Notes: generated from the sequence alone by a model not told the origin. A stretch of 64,000 bases of DNA from Rhodamnia argentea (GCF_020921035.1 NC_063151.1:1116001-1180000), one strand, 5' to 3'. Positions 36,298-54,700 are shown, counted from the first letter of the stretch. Program-made: numbers and translations.

Positions 36298-38664
36298 TCA
36301 TCTCGATGCGGAGGCCCATTTTTCACCAGCGTCTCCTGTTGAGGCAGGTCTGCTGAACGGAACAACCTTGTAAACCAGGTAAAATATACGTAAGATGGGG
36401 AGTCCAGTCCTTAGTGACTGGTATTGAATTGAAATTTACCTGGTCATGGTCCGAAGAATCCGTCCCCGAAGTTTTTGCCTTCTTTGCACTGCATATGTTG
36501 CTCCCCTTTCTTTCTCCTATAGCTTCATCCACAAAGTTTTGATCTGTAACCTCTGCAAAAACCAAGAGCATTAAATCCAGCCAAAGCCAGGTTCTACGAC
36601 TCTACATCTCTCTCTTCTTTTTCATCGATATCAAGCGAAATGGGTTTTAGTATGACCGTAGTGAGCACTTCACCAGTCATGAGTCACATAATAGTACATT
36701 CTAAAAGGGAAGAGTGTAAACAACTGGCAAAAGATTGCCAAATAATAACAAAGGGCTGAGACCATTGCATTTTTTCCTTGCATTCAATAAGTGGTTATAG
36801 TTGAGGTAGAAAAGGACGAGAGTGCATGGATTTAGCTTTGCCATTTTGATTAGACGAAATTATTGGACATGTTTATCAGCTCGCTAGTGGATAACTGGTG
36901 ATATTTTGACAATGTTGAATTCAGAAATTCACATTTTAGATTCACAAATTAGATTACCTGTCTCTTATCTAAACATTCTAAGCTGCACGACAGAAAAGCT
37001 AATATTTCTTTGGTCGATGTAAGAACAAGGAAGAAAGATCAGTTCCAGCAAGTACTTTTCTTAAGTCTGTCGACGTTTAAATCTCAAAGAGCTAAAATCT
37101 TCCAAAAGATAGCTTTGCTTTGCCTCCTTGTTTATGAGCAGTTACATCTACACTTAGAATGTAGTAAATGGTACTCGTAAAAACAGTAGGAACCACAACC
37201 ATTCATCGTACACACCTACAGTAGAAGCGAATGAAAGAAAAAATCAGTGGACAAATACATCAGAAATAACTAGAGCACCTGCATTGCCGTTATCGACTTG
37301 ATTGCCAAAGTACGAGTGGCGTGCGTGAAACTGCTCTGAGTTTCCAGCTGATGCATAAGTAAGAGCCTTTTTCCCTTTTCCACTGGATGCTCGGTGATTA
37401 GGAGATCCCAACCTTGGGAGTCTAGAAGCAGGTCGAAAATGCTGGATCCATTGACTTCTTAGGATGTCGCGCGAGCCATCAGCTTTCTCTACCTGCAAGT
37501 CAGGTCTTTCAAAGTTGATCTTCTTCCAACAGCCATCTCTAAGAACTTTGAACTGGATATCAGAGTGAGTAAAGAGCTGTGTGAAGAACAATAAATGGGA
37601 TGCTATTGAATAGTAAGAAACAATTATCACCCCCGTCGTCGAGTATATATCAATTCAAACCTGGCCAGAGGGTGAACAAGGGTGTTTGTTCATTTGCCTA
37701 GTTTGAGGGTCCAAGAAGTTTGCTTTTTCCAAGTGCCAACCCAGTAACTCCATGGAATCATATAACTGGTCCACGAAAGTAGCCTCCATCGATTTGAGAT
37801 AAAGACTGTGTTTCTCATCTGTCCATTCTGTATTTGAGGAATCTGTGCATGGAAGTTCCTGAGGAACAGTCACCACCAATTTCAACTAGCTTAGTAGCTT
37901 ATTAATAGAAAGATGTTACCCCACTGACGGGGATAAGCAATTCTTAACTTCTCTTCCTCTCTTATAGGGAAGAGGACAACGAGCCCAACAGAAATAGATC
38001 ATAAACAACTTAATTGTAATGGTGAACGTAGCTGGGGAAGGAGTCTCACTAGCGTAATCAGATTCCAATCTACCTCAGCCTCAAATTCATCACAAGGACA
38101 ACGTACAGTCGTAAGCAGAGAAAAAAACCTAAGCACACAGTATCTTACAAAATAAGAAAAATTCCTTTTGAAGAACTCAAAGACCAGACACGGTTCGCTG
38201 CAATGTCAATTAATCGGGATCTGCTTGAACTGCAGGCGTTAAGCAGCGGTCTCTTTCCGACCGCAGGTGCTTCAATCGAACACGAACACAGCCCTCGTCA
38301 AAATAACAGCGAGACATTCTTAAACCGCCACTTGAGGCGATGAACAAGATCAAAACCACCGATCGAACTCGAATCAGCACCAGAATCGAAACCCTCCAGC
38401 ACGGATTTCGCCTCCAAAGGGCTTGAAATCAAGCTAAACCACAGCCACTGGCGTGAAATCTCCGTAGAAGAAGTACACCAAAAACAGAAGAGGGGCGGAC
38501 GACAAAAACGGAAGGAGAGAAAATATTTAAAAAAAAAAAAAGAAAAATCGACAGGCAGGAGGAAAAGACGCCGATCGTACCGGAATCATGGGTTCACGGT
38601 GAGGGAATTCGTTCGAGGTTCCCGAACTCGTCCCGGAGGAATCAGTTCTGCGAGGAGCTTCCAT
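36298..38664 (-). CDS. COR27: COR27/COR28-like cold- and clock-regulated protein
   Basis: Five exons, in transcript order: 38581-38664, 37661-37858, 37279-37552, 36440-36552, 36298-36366, in phase, giving 245 aa, close to Arabidopsis COR27. Conserved blocks are TEWTDEKHSLYLKSMEATFV (from residue 38), FKVLRDGCWKKINFERPD (from 95), the 130-180 stretch rich in Ser/Lys, and VTDQNFVDEAIGERKG (from 187). No catalytic domain is present. In Arabidopsis, COR27 and COR28 are nuclear regulators induced by cold and blue light, repress clock genes such as TOC1 and PRR5, bind HY5 and are COP1 targets. Whether this copy is the COR27 or the COR28 orthologue cannot be told by eye. Start: first ATG after a triplet repeat in the 5'UTR. 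Confidence 0.88.
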
Positions 38665-38665
38665 T

Positions 38666-38667
<2 letters not shown>

Positions 38668-38694
<27 letters not shown>
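38668..38694. repeat. (GAC)9 triplet repeat in the COR27-like 5'UTR
   Basis: Nine GAC units (GTC in the sense of the gene) end three bases before the ATG (sense order: GTC repeat, GCA, ATG). The repeat is probably transcribed and non-coding. Confidence 0.85.
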
Positions 38695-38696
<2 letters not shown>

Positions 38697-38702
38697 AACC
38701 TT

Positions 38703-38728
<26 letters not shown>
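38703..38728. repeat. (AG)13 microsatellite in the COR27-like 5' region
   Basis: This is (CT)13 in the sense of the gene, about 40-65 bp upstream of the ATG. It is probably in the 5'UTR, where CT runs are common in plants. Confidence 0.85.
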
Positions 38729-38734
<6 letters not shown>

Positions 38735-38820
38735 TGGGGAATTTGGTATTATTAAGCAGGTGGTGGAATGGAATGGGGGGAGTTTCGGGGAGATGGCGAT
38801 ACAGTTGTCACCGCTTTTTA

Positions 38821-38901
38821 CACGTGTCAAGGGGCCGACAGGCGCCACGTCACCGGAGATGATGACCTCAAGGCCAGATATTTTCGGGGCCGAAAATATC
38901 T
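38821..38901 (-). promoter_or_regulatory. Cold/clock/light element cluster of the COR27-like promoter
   Basis: Within 81 bp, 157-237 bp upstream of the ATG, are a G-box CACGTG (38821-38826), a CRT/DRE core GCCGAC (38834-38839), an ACGT core in CCACGTCACC (about 38845-38854), and two evening elements: AGATATTTT (38876-38884, AAAATATCT on the gene's strand) and AAAATATCT on the plus strand (38893-38901), facing opposite ways 8 bp apart. CBF factors bind DRE, CCA1/LHY/RVE factors bind evening elements, and HY5/PIF factors bind G-boxes. The cluster fits the known cold and evening expression of COR27/28. Function here is inferred. Confidence 0.75.
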
Positions 38902-40467
38902 TCGCTTCGCTTCGGCGTGCCTTAAACTCGACAGTTTCTGGAATACGTGGCGGCGGGGTGGGGGCCCGCACTCCGCGCCCTGGTTCCTCGCGCTTTTCTC
39001 TTCCCCCTATCTTTTTCTATTTCTCCTCGTTTTTTTTTTTGCCCCCTTTATTTGTGCTTCCGTTCCGCTGGTGCCGTTTGTTTCTCGTTGCATGTTTGGT
39101 CACATGGCGAAATGCATGGAAGCCCACGAATTCAGGACTAGAGAGTAAACGAGTGCTTATCTTCCTGATCCGCAGTAACCCCCCACAGCTCCACGGATCT
39201 GTCGACCGAGTTAAAATAAGACCAACTGCTCAGAACAGGGATCCGCTCATCTGTCTTGTCCCCCGTGCGCCGTGATGATATTGAGAAGGTGCCGTGACGG
39301 AGGATCTTAGGATTCGATGTATAATCACAACAAAGTAAAGCATAAAAGCGATAAAGAGAAATTGATGTAAGGTTTATTTTGATTCATCCTTAAATTATGA
39401 TTACGTCAAGTGGAAATTTCATTATAATTGGTACTTTGCATTTCTCGTTGCATCACTTAATTACAAGTAAAAAAGAGCATATATAACAATAGCTATTTAT
39501 GGGTCAAAATACAAATTACTGATGAAAAAATATGGATTTAAAATATATGAGTGAAACGTCATGCTTTTCTATCATTAGAGAGTATAAACCATAATCTAAC
39601 ATGTACTCACGTCTAGGAATGTCAATTCGCGACGGAAGATCAAGAAGGTGGAGAATGAAAAGCTTTGGCGTTGACCACATCAAAACATCCTGTGGGCGCG
39701 AGAACAGTGGGTTTAACGTTTCCTCGTACATAAACTCTCCAGAGTCCTTCGACAAGAACGAAAGTTTGCTTCCTAAACCGTCATAGGTTTGTCCTTTGGC
39801 GGCATCCAGAACATAAAACTTCACTTCTCCTCTCTCTTATTGGGGCATTGTTATTTGTTTAGACCCATCGCCCGTCCATTTTATAATCAAATTGCACATT
39901 TTAACATCGGTTCGACACCTAGCGAATGCAAAAGAGCACCGATCAAATTCCGCATTTCAGATTATGATATATCTTCCGATAGAGATCTTCCATTGTGATG
40001 CGAGGAGAACTTTTCTGGGTTGAAATTAGCACCAATTAAATAGTAAAAAAAGAAGAAGAACGGAGAAAAAAATTTCTTCATTATTTCCATTCATGAAAAG
40101 TTCATGCTAGTCCTCCGCTGCATTCGGATTTTCAACCAATCATAGAGCCTCCTAATTACAGCTCGCTGGAGTACATTACGTAAACCGTCTGATCCATACT
40201 AAAGGGGAAACTTCTTCGGAAAATGTGGGCTATATCATATGATTTGATCATGCTCAAGAAAATGAATTCTCAAAACTTTTTTTTTTTGTACAACAAGGCG
40301 CTCATTATACAGTCGAGAGAGGACAAAATAATGCTACAACATCAAAGCCTAAGCTCCCGTTATTCGAATTCTTACATTGTCGTCTCAAATGAATGGATCA
40401 CGATATTTGTTCTCCTTTTCCCTTCTCCCCATCACCAATTGTTTACGGAATGAGTCGAATTTGCAAG
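38902..40467. other. Spacer upstream of the COR27-like gene and downstream of the NDR kinase
   Basis: About 1.6 kb. A minus-strand ORF of 102 codons (39516-39824) has no recognisable domain. The right part should be the 3'UTR of the kinase. A T-run lies at about 40279-40288. Confidence 0.45.
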
Positions 40468-45564
<5,097 letters not shown>

Positions 45565-48032
45565 CTCTCCAGCGAATCGCGAATCAAGCTCGAACGAACC
45601 CGGAGGCACGACAAGGGAGCCGAATCGATCACAAAGCCAGCATGTTGAATCCGAGGGAAGCTTCGTTGGGGGGCGAGGAATTCCGAGGCGAGATCGGGAT
45701 CGAGTCCGCTGCAACGAGTCCAGATAGAGAGGGGGATGAACTGGCATATGTACATATATATACAGAGAGAGAGAAGTCGGGGGCGGGTCTTACTTATGGC
45801 GAAACACTGTACTGGAGCCAGGAAAGCTAGAGAGAGAAAATGGGATATTTTATTCGAAGGATGAGAGAGAGACTCCTCTCCTCTTTTTGGTGCGTTTCTC
45901 GGGAATGGAGTGTGATGGACGCCATAGTTTTCCTCGCACCAACTGGAATCTTGGAGGCACTCCCACGCACACTGGTGACTGGACTGACTTTGAAGCTGGA
46001 ACCAGTCAATTCTAGAGAGAGAAAGAAGAGAGGGGGTCAACTTTTTGGCAAAACGCCAGTGTCGGCGGAGGTCTATAGATGAGGTCGCCACAGAGATGAT
46101 GATGTTCTTCTTTTCTTTTCATTTTTCCCTTTTTTTTTGTTGGGGCGTAATTCCATTACTGTAGGATTGCGAACTCGGCTGTGCTGCGACTTCCTCTGGC
46201 CCGGAGGCTCCGGGAGCTCGGGGGAGTGTGGAGCACACGCTCCGGGGAGAGTAGGCTCCGGCCCGTGAAAATGCCAACCCGAACCCGATAAGTAAAGTAG
46301 AATTATCAGGCGCCTCCTCCTCCTCGCCTTTACTGCGGCGCACGGATTTCTCCCGTTTGATCGAGCCTGTTGAGCATCAAACCTATCCTTTTCTAGAGAG
46401 GTGATTATTGATTAGTTTCGGGTCGAGCCAATTATCGGATCTCGATCCCAAAGAATTAGAGGCCGTGAGCCAAGTTGGCGAGTTATTCTCAAAATCGATC
46501 CAAAGACCTTGTTACTTTTTTCTTTTCTAGGGAAAGAATTTACTAAGTAGTACAAACGCAAAAATCACATCAAGATGCGGAATTTGAGCGAATCACTTTT
46601 TGGCAAAATCGTAATTCTTTTATAAAATGAGCGAGTCTCTATATGAATCTTATTATTTAATATCAAGTAGATAAAGGTTGTAAGATTGTCGATTTGGTAG
46701 TTATGTCCGAACATAGACAAACTTACAAATTGATAATTATCGATAACATGAGTTTGGCCCACTAAGCCCCGACGTCTTCATTTGTATGACTATAAAACCT
46801 TCACACTTATAAAGTGACCCACAAACTACAAACTATCTTATGTGGAAATAAATTTCGGCACCATACAACAGAAACATGTCGGTAGATGGGAAGTGGTTAG
46901 GTTCATCCGCTGCAATGGGGGTCAAGGTCAAACACGTCTTGAGCTGGGGAAGAAGAACAACTTACAAGGAAACTCCACGTAGCTGCTAACTACCAACTAC
47001 ATCCACTCTCCTGGGGATTTCCGAAAGAAAATCACGAATTTAACATGGATTTACAGACTGTCCATGTCGTCTCTTCTAGGACGTTTACAAACAAGCGGAA
47101 AATGTATTGGGTGAAAGAAACATATGAGTTTACGGATCGTCCGCCCTTTGAACGTGGTAAAAGAAACATATGAGTTTCTAATTGCAAAGTGATACACGAC
47201 CTTAACATGTTCAGCTCGTGCATTCGCTTTTTGCTTCTTTTACTTTATTATAGGCATTCCAATCTCAAAGTATTTTGGAATAACTATCGTGATCGTGTTA
47301 ATCTTTCTTGCTGCCCATCTAATCAAAGGCGAAAAGCACACGTGGCCGGCGACCGGCTAATGAAGAAATTAAAGAAGAAAGAAGAAAATAAAAAAGAAGA
47401 GAAAAAAAATAGTACAACATAAGATTAAAAAAATATATTATAAATAAAAAATCATTAAAAATTGATTTTTTTAATGAAAAAATTATCCATATTAGTGATG
47501 GCCGTCCAGCATAGGGAGATCGGGCCACCTCAGCAATTTTCGAACCAAAAGACTACGCAAAAAATCAAATTAGATTTTCCTTGTCAAACGAAGAAAAATA
47601 CTTCTAATCCATTTTCAGGTCCCAAACAAACACTAGAAAATATAGTCATTTTTCCGAAAAATATATTTTAGAAATGACTTATTTTTGCGAAACAAATGGA
47701 GCCATAGGATAATAGTTTCAGAAATGACTCATTTCTTACTATCTCACGATCACATTGGGATGGCTTATCACCATTCATCAAAGACCTAGTAGGCATTATA
47801 CGGAGTAGAAATTTCGATCACCTGCAGGGAGGTCATTCCGTGAATTCTCTAAAGCATGGATATCATGTGGACAAATGTGACTGGCCAATCAATGTGCTTT
47901 GGTGCAGGAAGATGAGGGTAAAGAATGGAATGATTTCAGTTTGTTCCTTTCAGATTTGACAAAGTTGTTGTTGAGTATCGAGAAAGAACTAAATCAGTGA
48001 GAATTATCTAACCCATTGCATTGCTGGAATCT
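45565..48032. other. Gene-free spacer upstream of the NDR kinase
   Basis: The proximal part is promoter/5'UTR of the kinase, with GAGA-rich stretches. Long ORFs at 45.5-46.1 kb on the minus strand run through the first exon and leader in another frame and are not genes. Around 47.59-47.70 kb, sequence such as AAACAAACACTAGAAAATAT and GCGAAACAAATGGAGCC looks like the end of an old MITE. Nothing else is recognisable. Confidence 0.45.
45755..45762 (-). promoter_or_regulatory. Possible TATA box of the NDR kinase gene
   Basis: TATATATA on the minus strand, about 190 bp upstream of the ATG, with a CT-rich leader downstream of it. It could equally be a simple AT run. Confidence 0.4.
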
Positions 48033-48040
48033 ATTAGATC

Positions 48041-48631
48041 TAGGGGTGTGCATGGTCGGGCCGTCCCGGTCCGGAATGGAACCGGGACCGGACCGTAGTC
48101 CGTCCCGGAATGGACGGGGACCGGACGGTCATTCGGTCAGAGGACCGCTAGCTATTGAAAATATAGTCAACTTAATAAATTATGCCGTGGTAAAAACATG
48201 CTTATGACTTTTATGATCGATGAACTTGACCAAAATATTCGAATTCAATACCAAATCCAGCATTACATGATAAAAACATCACCAACCGCACTCAAAAAGC
48301 CTGCATGGAGAAAATATGACCAAAAATAAGATGGAAAATAAGACTAAAAGAGAGTCTTGAGGAGGAGGACCGTGCGGGGTTGGGAAAAAATGGGCGTGGA
48401 CTTTTATTATTTGTTTTGTTTTAATTTTTTTGCAATTGTATATATTTATATATAAATAATTATATATTATTAGCGGTTTCCCAATGCAGACCCGGGACCG
48501 GACCGGAGTCACCGGTCCCATTTATTGGGACCGGAGACCGGACCATCCACCTCAAGAACCGGACCAACCCGGCCGGTCCGGGCAGGTCCCGGGTTGGTCC
48601 GGGCCGGTCCGGTCTAGTTTGCACACCCCTA
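48041..48631. mobile_element. Non-autonomous hAT-type element (MITE)
   Basis: 591 bp with 12-bp terminal inverted repeats, TAGGGGTGTGCA at the left and its complement at the right. It is flanked by 8-bp near-identical duplications (ATTAGATC at 48033-48040 and ATTAAATC at 48632-48639). The TA-G-G-G-type end and the 8-bp duplication are hallmarks of hAT transposons. The subterminal parts are packed with GGACCGG/CCGGTCC-type motifs in both orientations, as expected for transposase-binding subterminal repeats. There is no transposase coding sequence. Confidence 0.85.
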
Positions 48632-48749
48632 ATTAAATCCCTTAATAGAAGTAATGTTCATTGATAAGAAAATTGGTTTACTGAGAAAAGATGTAGTAGT
48701 ATAAATAAGACCAAGTTTGCTCCCGGACATAAACAGGAAAAGAAATGGC

Positions 48750-51700
48750 GCTTTTTCTGTGAAAAAAAATATGATATCTGTGCAGAGCTTTGCAATGCGA
48801 GCCAAATTTCAGGTATCCTTGGTGATTCATCTCAGGCCTGGGGAAGTGAGGTGATGGATGTTGATGGGAGCTGGTTTGCTTCTGCAAAGCAATCTAGCAC
48901 TGACTGTTCCTTAGGATATGGCATACAAAGAACTGATGGGAGTGGTGGACTTTTTTGACCGGGATGTATGTTCGTATGACTGACAGTATCATCGCTACTT
49001 CTATTCAAACTGCCTATGCAAAAGCGGATCACTCTTGGGGGAACAAAATCTGCAACCCAGATCTCCTATCATTACCAGCTCCTGGTCCTGGTGGTGGCAC
49101 TTCATCTGGCCATACCCTGTATTAGTGTCCTGCTCATTCAGAAAGTGTAAGTGTTCCACTTGAAGGGTTCAGAACAGTGTCCCATCTGGGTGTCGATGGA
49201 AAGTCGAATTGCTAGAGCTGCAATGAAGAGGGTTCTGGGCATGACATGGAAAGTATAAGCAAGTTTTGGAAGGTGTATCGATGGTGACCTGTGAAAATAA
49301 AGAAGAGCCATTTAAGGACCAAGATGCTATTAAGACGAGAAGAAATCTGGCAGCTTTCCCTTCTCAGTCTTGTTTTTCAGATAACTGCAAATCTTGCAAA
49401 CCTTTTGTCTGATATAAACAATTTGGTTTATTTGTAAGAAAAATCTAAATGTTATCCACCTTATTCGCTTTACAGAGACGAACCAGGTGTAACCATCTTA
49501 TTGAATTCCGAAGCTGTCGAGTAGTCTGGGCAAGGCAAAAAGAAGTGGACTGCAGTGATGTGCCGGCAGATGATAGTTTGAGAAAGAAAATAAGAGGGAA
49601 GTCAAAGAAGATATCTGAATTAAAGTTAACATCGGACGAGGATGATATAATGGGCGCAACTTTGCCCAACGAGTACGAGTCTCTTGGTGTTGGTGCAGAC
49701 AAGTGAGGTTCAGGATCTTTTGGCAACTGAAGAAAGATTTAAAGGAAGTGCCAAGTCCTCGGGTTTCAGCCTTGCCAAGCACTAGAGTGAGAAGAGAAAG
49801 CTGAAATATAGGAAGATTAGCCAAGAATGTGATACTTCGAAAGTTAAATCAAAGAAAAGAAAGTGTGATATTGAAGATGATGAGCTGCTTGTCTCAGCGA
49901 TAATGAAAATGCAAGAAGTCAGTGTAAGTGCTTCCAATTCTACGCCGAAAACCAAGAGTCGCAGAATGGGGCTAGAAGGATGCTGAGGAGGCAGAAGGGT
50001 GCATGCAGGTTTCCTCCAATGTTTTTCGGGAGGTTGGGCAAGGCATCAATGGATGGGAGCTGCTTGCTAGGTGCTAGAGGTGCGTCGTCATGGTTGATAA
50101 ATTCCAGAGAAGAACCTCTTAATGATGTTATCCAATGCCGTGATCTTAAAGACAATACCATGAAGAAGGATGGTCAGGTCACTTGGAATGGTGTCATTTG
50201 CTGGTGTTGTGCTGTGGTGCAATCAGTTTCTAATTCAAAGCTCATGCAGGGTACTAGAAGAGTCGTCCATGCTTGAACCTTTTCATGGAATCAGGTGAGC
50301 CATTTGCCTCTGTGTACTTGAGGTCTGGTCATCTGAATGTAAGTGGAGTAAAAGTAGAAGGCCAAATGTGCAAGTTGACAACAATGATCCTAATGAGAAT
50401 TTTTGTGGAATCTGTGGTGATGGGGGTGAATTGATTTGCTGTGACAACAGTCCCTGTACTTTTCATCACGCTTGCTTGCCGACAGAGGTATCTCATGTGT
50501 CTGTTTCACATTTGCTTCTTCGGTTGGTTCCTTGAGCTATGCCCTTTAAAACTACGGAAAGACAAAAGTGTACAACCTCATATCAAATCCTTCTTCTTCT
50601 TCTTCTTTTTTCTCCCCAAGCAGACATGGATCGGGATCAGGCATACATGGATCGGGATCAGGAACTTTACTTATATTAAAGTAGGTTTACATACAAGTTC
50701 CTGCTATAGAGGCGGGGAGTTTTAAGCTTAAGTTCGTAACATGTCCCAAAATGTCTAGCTTGTGGTTTGTTTCTCTTTATATTCATTAGGCTGTGTATCT
50801 TTTGTCCAATGGGATGAGATATACCAAGTCGGTTGATTCGAATAATTTTCTTTTACCACTGCAGACCTGCCTGAGGGCAATTGACATTGTCCCAACTGCA
50901 CTTGTCGAACATGTGGATGCCCAGTTGATGATGAAGAAGGCTGCAGACTGTAAAGATACACTGAAGTGTTTGCAATTGTGAACACAAATATAACACACAT
51001 TTCTTCAGTCTTATTTATGGTTTTTGTGGTGTGCCTGGATCGAAAGATATGATAGAGAAATTAGAACCCTTCGCTGATTTGGGATTCAATGTCGAGCCAA
51101 AGCCTCAATTCACCGAGAACCGTTTTTTTTTAGGGCCAAAATCGAGAACCGTTGAATAGCTGTTGAATGTTTGACACTGGATGAGTGAACTTCAGTATCA
51201 TGTGAATCCAAAGTTGGGTTCTTTCACTGATTATTCGTTGATAAGTTAAATCATTATCAGATTCTCGTCCGTTGTTTATCTGGAAACAACTGAAACATTG
51301 ATGGAGAATTTGAAGATTGGGTTCAATTTTGAAATAGTCATATTAGCTTAGTCTGTGGAGGTTGGCTTGTCAAGCAGGACTGGTTCACATATGAAAAGAG
51401 AATATCATCTTCAGGGGTGGTTTTATATTAATTTTTCAAGTAAAATCGTTCAAATGCAGTTCTGTCCATCCTTAGGAACTTGGCTGCTATATTAAATAGT
51501 ATTTAGGACAAGATAATGCTAATTCTCTGGTGATTTTATGATTTTCAAACGACCGCATACAGTCTTTTGTATTGAGTCTGGCACTTGAACAAAATTATCT
51601 CTTGGTGACAAAGAGATACCTCGTTAGTGTTGTTTGGTTTGAGCATTCTCTTCATTGATCTTTGTGAAGACTCAGATATTCTTGAGTCTTTAATTTGATT

Positions 51701-54700
51701 ATTGATCCATGCAGCAATACTTAGGAATGCATATTTTACTTAAAAAAGAGGTTTATCGTGGACTGGTATACTTATTCAATCCATGACGCCTCTCCTGGCA
51801 ACTTTTAAGTCTAATTCAGTACTTCATTTAATAAGGATGATATATGAACAGATCACAAGTCATGCATGAAGGAAAGAATGTGGACCCAGAGATAACTGAT
51901 ATGTGGTTTTGTGGTGAAGGATGTCAAGAGGTGTATGTGTGCTATGCAACTGCTCATTTTGTTTTGTCAGATCGGCATAATGAGAAATTTAAGAAAAGAA
52001 CTACTGCAGTTATTAAGCCCTGCCTGATGTTTGATCTAGCCAAATCTTGGACAGATCAACTGGTATTCCTTCCAGAAAAGCAACCACTGATACATCCGGG
52101 CCTTGCATTGGAGAAAGGTCAGTTATCTAGGGAACTTGTGGAATGTAGATAATGACTGAGGGAACTTGTAGAACTTGTTTCCTCATTGGCTATCTTCCTC
52201 CAGAACCAAGTTCAGCGATGAAAGAAAACTTTTACAGCCTTCTGCCTCTATGTTTCATGAACCCTCTAAATCCTCGAAGAATTGCATCTGAAAGCATCGC
52301 CATTTCTTCCTTTGACATATAGAATGAATGCAAGAGGATGGTTCAGGCATGCACCCAAATTCAATGTGTCTTCACTATGGAAAGGTATAGAAATGTTCTT
52401 GGATTCTGCCTAGATGCATTCACGATGACCAGAAGGATCGTTCAGCCCAAGGGTTTGCTCTTAAGGAAGAATGTAACTTGAAATTGGCTGTTGCTTTGAA
52501 TATAACGGAGGAATGCTTTGTCTCCACGCTGGATCCAAGAATGGGATAGATATGATACCTCATGTTCTATATAATTGGGGGCGAGTTTGCTTCTCTCGCT
52601 CTTCCCATTTGTTGACTTGCAAACCTCAAATGTCTTTAACTTTCTGGCTATTACCTTGGGAAACTTCTTGTCATGCATCATGTCTTTCTTCTTCCCCTGG
52701 CTTTTCTTTTTTCTTTTTTTCCTTTTTTGCAACTTCAGTTTCGCATTTTCGACCCCAATGAGGTATCTCCGTATTTGCTTCATTCCTTTTTAATTAACTC
52801 TCATTCCTCCTCTTGGTGATATGTAGGTCAGACTTCACAAGGCTGAACTTTTGCGGCCCTTATACCATGGTCCTGGAGAAAGATGTCGTGTTAATATCTG
52901 CTGCGCGTGTCAGGTTTGGATGTTTCATTTATCTGGAATGTCCTGAATTGTTTACCGTAGAGCATCAAGAATCTTTTTCAACATCTTGCGATGCTGCCAG
53001 GTGTGATTATTGAAGAGCTACTTGGTATCGGGAACAATATCTTTAGCTCCTAAATACTGACTCTATGTGCTGGTAATTCTTCCTATGTACAGTTTGCTTT
53101 TGAGTAAAATCTCTAACTTTTAACTGAGTTTGTTATTGTGGGTGTTTTGCCTGATAAGGACCATAACCCTGTTCTAGCACTTGTCCTTGTGTGCTTTATA
53201 ACTGTAAAACCTGCACCATCTAAACTTTCAGGAGTACTCTTGACAGTTGTATCTCTATTACATTTGTCTTAACAAAGGTAGGGTTGCCTGAGGAACCTAA
53301 GTTCACTCAATTGGTGGAAGTCCGGAAACTGTCTTCTTCATAAATTGTATCTTACCCTGAGTTACTCGGGGAACTATTATGGGATAAGATCATCTCTGGG
53401 CCAATCATTGACTATAGGTGTACATATACTGATGGGCCTTCGGTTTGCTGGATTCATGGAATAGCAGTTGCAGAGATGCCACTAATTGCAACTTGTAGCA
53501 AATACAGGCGGCAGGGAGTGTGTCGACGCCTTATGATTGCTACAGAGAAGGTAAGCTCTAATATTGTTCTATGACTAGACACTTACATTTCAGACTAATC
53601 AGCCAAAGTGATTTGTTTTTTTTTTTTTTTTGGGGTCGAAAGCCAAAGTGATTGGTAGTGCCATAAATGTGCCAGTCGTCTAGACCTAAGACACACTTAT
53701 GGAATTCGTTAGTGCAACGAGCTAACTATTGAAACAAACTTGTTTCTTAGGAGTACTCAGGGGACTGCCGTGATGAGAATAAGAATCTCTATCCCTAACC
53801 ATCTAAAGATGAGTCCAAAGATTGCTCCAAGTGTAGGTGTTAGATTATTTATCAAAGGTTTTTTCTCCCTTTGATGATTGAGAATTGGAGCTCCGAAGCA
53901 TGTGCTTCCTTTTTATATTACCCTTAAAACCACATTGATGTATCTTGAATCTCAGCCTCTGTGGATAAACTAGTCTCATTGTTCTTCACCTTTACTGAAG
54001 CACATCTCTTCCTAATATTATCTCATATCTACACTTTCCACTGAAGACCTGATTGTACTAGTGGCCTCTTCTAAAAATTTGCCTTAATGCCCGCGGGTGC
54101 CTGTGTGGCTTCATCCATGAGATGACTATACTGGTGATGGCAATGGTTGAAACATAAAATAACGATTACTTTGCTATGTCATGGTAGTAAAATCACTATC
54201 TATTTAGCAGCATCTCGAGCTCTTGTGATTTGTAACGATTGATCATTGGCATAGTTAAACATTTAATCACTCTTCCTGTGTGATTTGTCCAGCTACTCGT
54301 GACTTTTGTAGTGGAAAAACTTGTGATAGCTGCAATCCCAGATTTGATGCAGACATGATCGGAAGGTTTTGGCTTCAAGATTGTGCAAACGGATGAAAAG
54401 GAGGCACTTAACAAGATCAACTTTATGGTTTTCCCTGGAACAATGCTGCTGCTGAAAAAGAGCCTATGCACAAATCAGAAAGCTGTGGCACTATCAGGTG
54501 ATCGTTGAGCCTCTTCAAGTTGACGTGCCGGCTCTCTTTTGTTTCTTGTTTATGTTTCTTAAACATCACAGGCCAAATGAGTACAATGTTGTCTTATCGC
54601 ACTTCAGCAGGAGATCAGACTTAGGAATGAATGTATCAACGCCGTCTTTGTCGAGAATGCGAGCTCAGGACCAAGTCAGTACAATCTACTGAAACCTTCT

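Noticed and set aside
38599..39275. Several plus- and minus-strand ORFs up to 203 codons
   Set aside because: They overlap the COR27-like first exon, its triplet and AG repeats and promoter in other frames. Low-complexity Arg or Asp runs give them away.
39516..39824. Minus-strand 102-codon ORF
   Set aside because: No domain, no splice partners and no family recognised. The length is not convincing in AT-rich spacer.
48041..48631. Repeated GGACCGG motifs as a CRISPR-like or satellite array
   Set aside because: There is no regular spacing, and the copies occur in both orientations within a TIR-bounded element, so the hAT MITE explains them.
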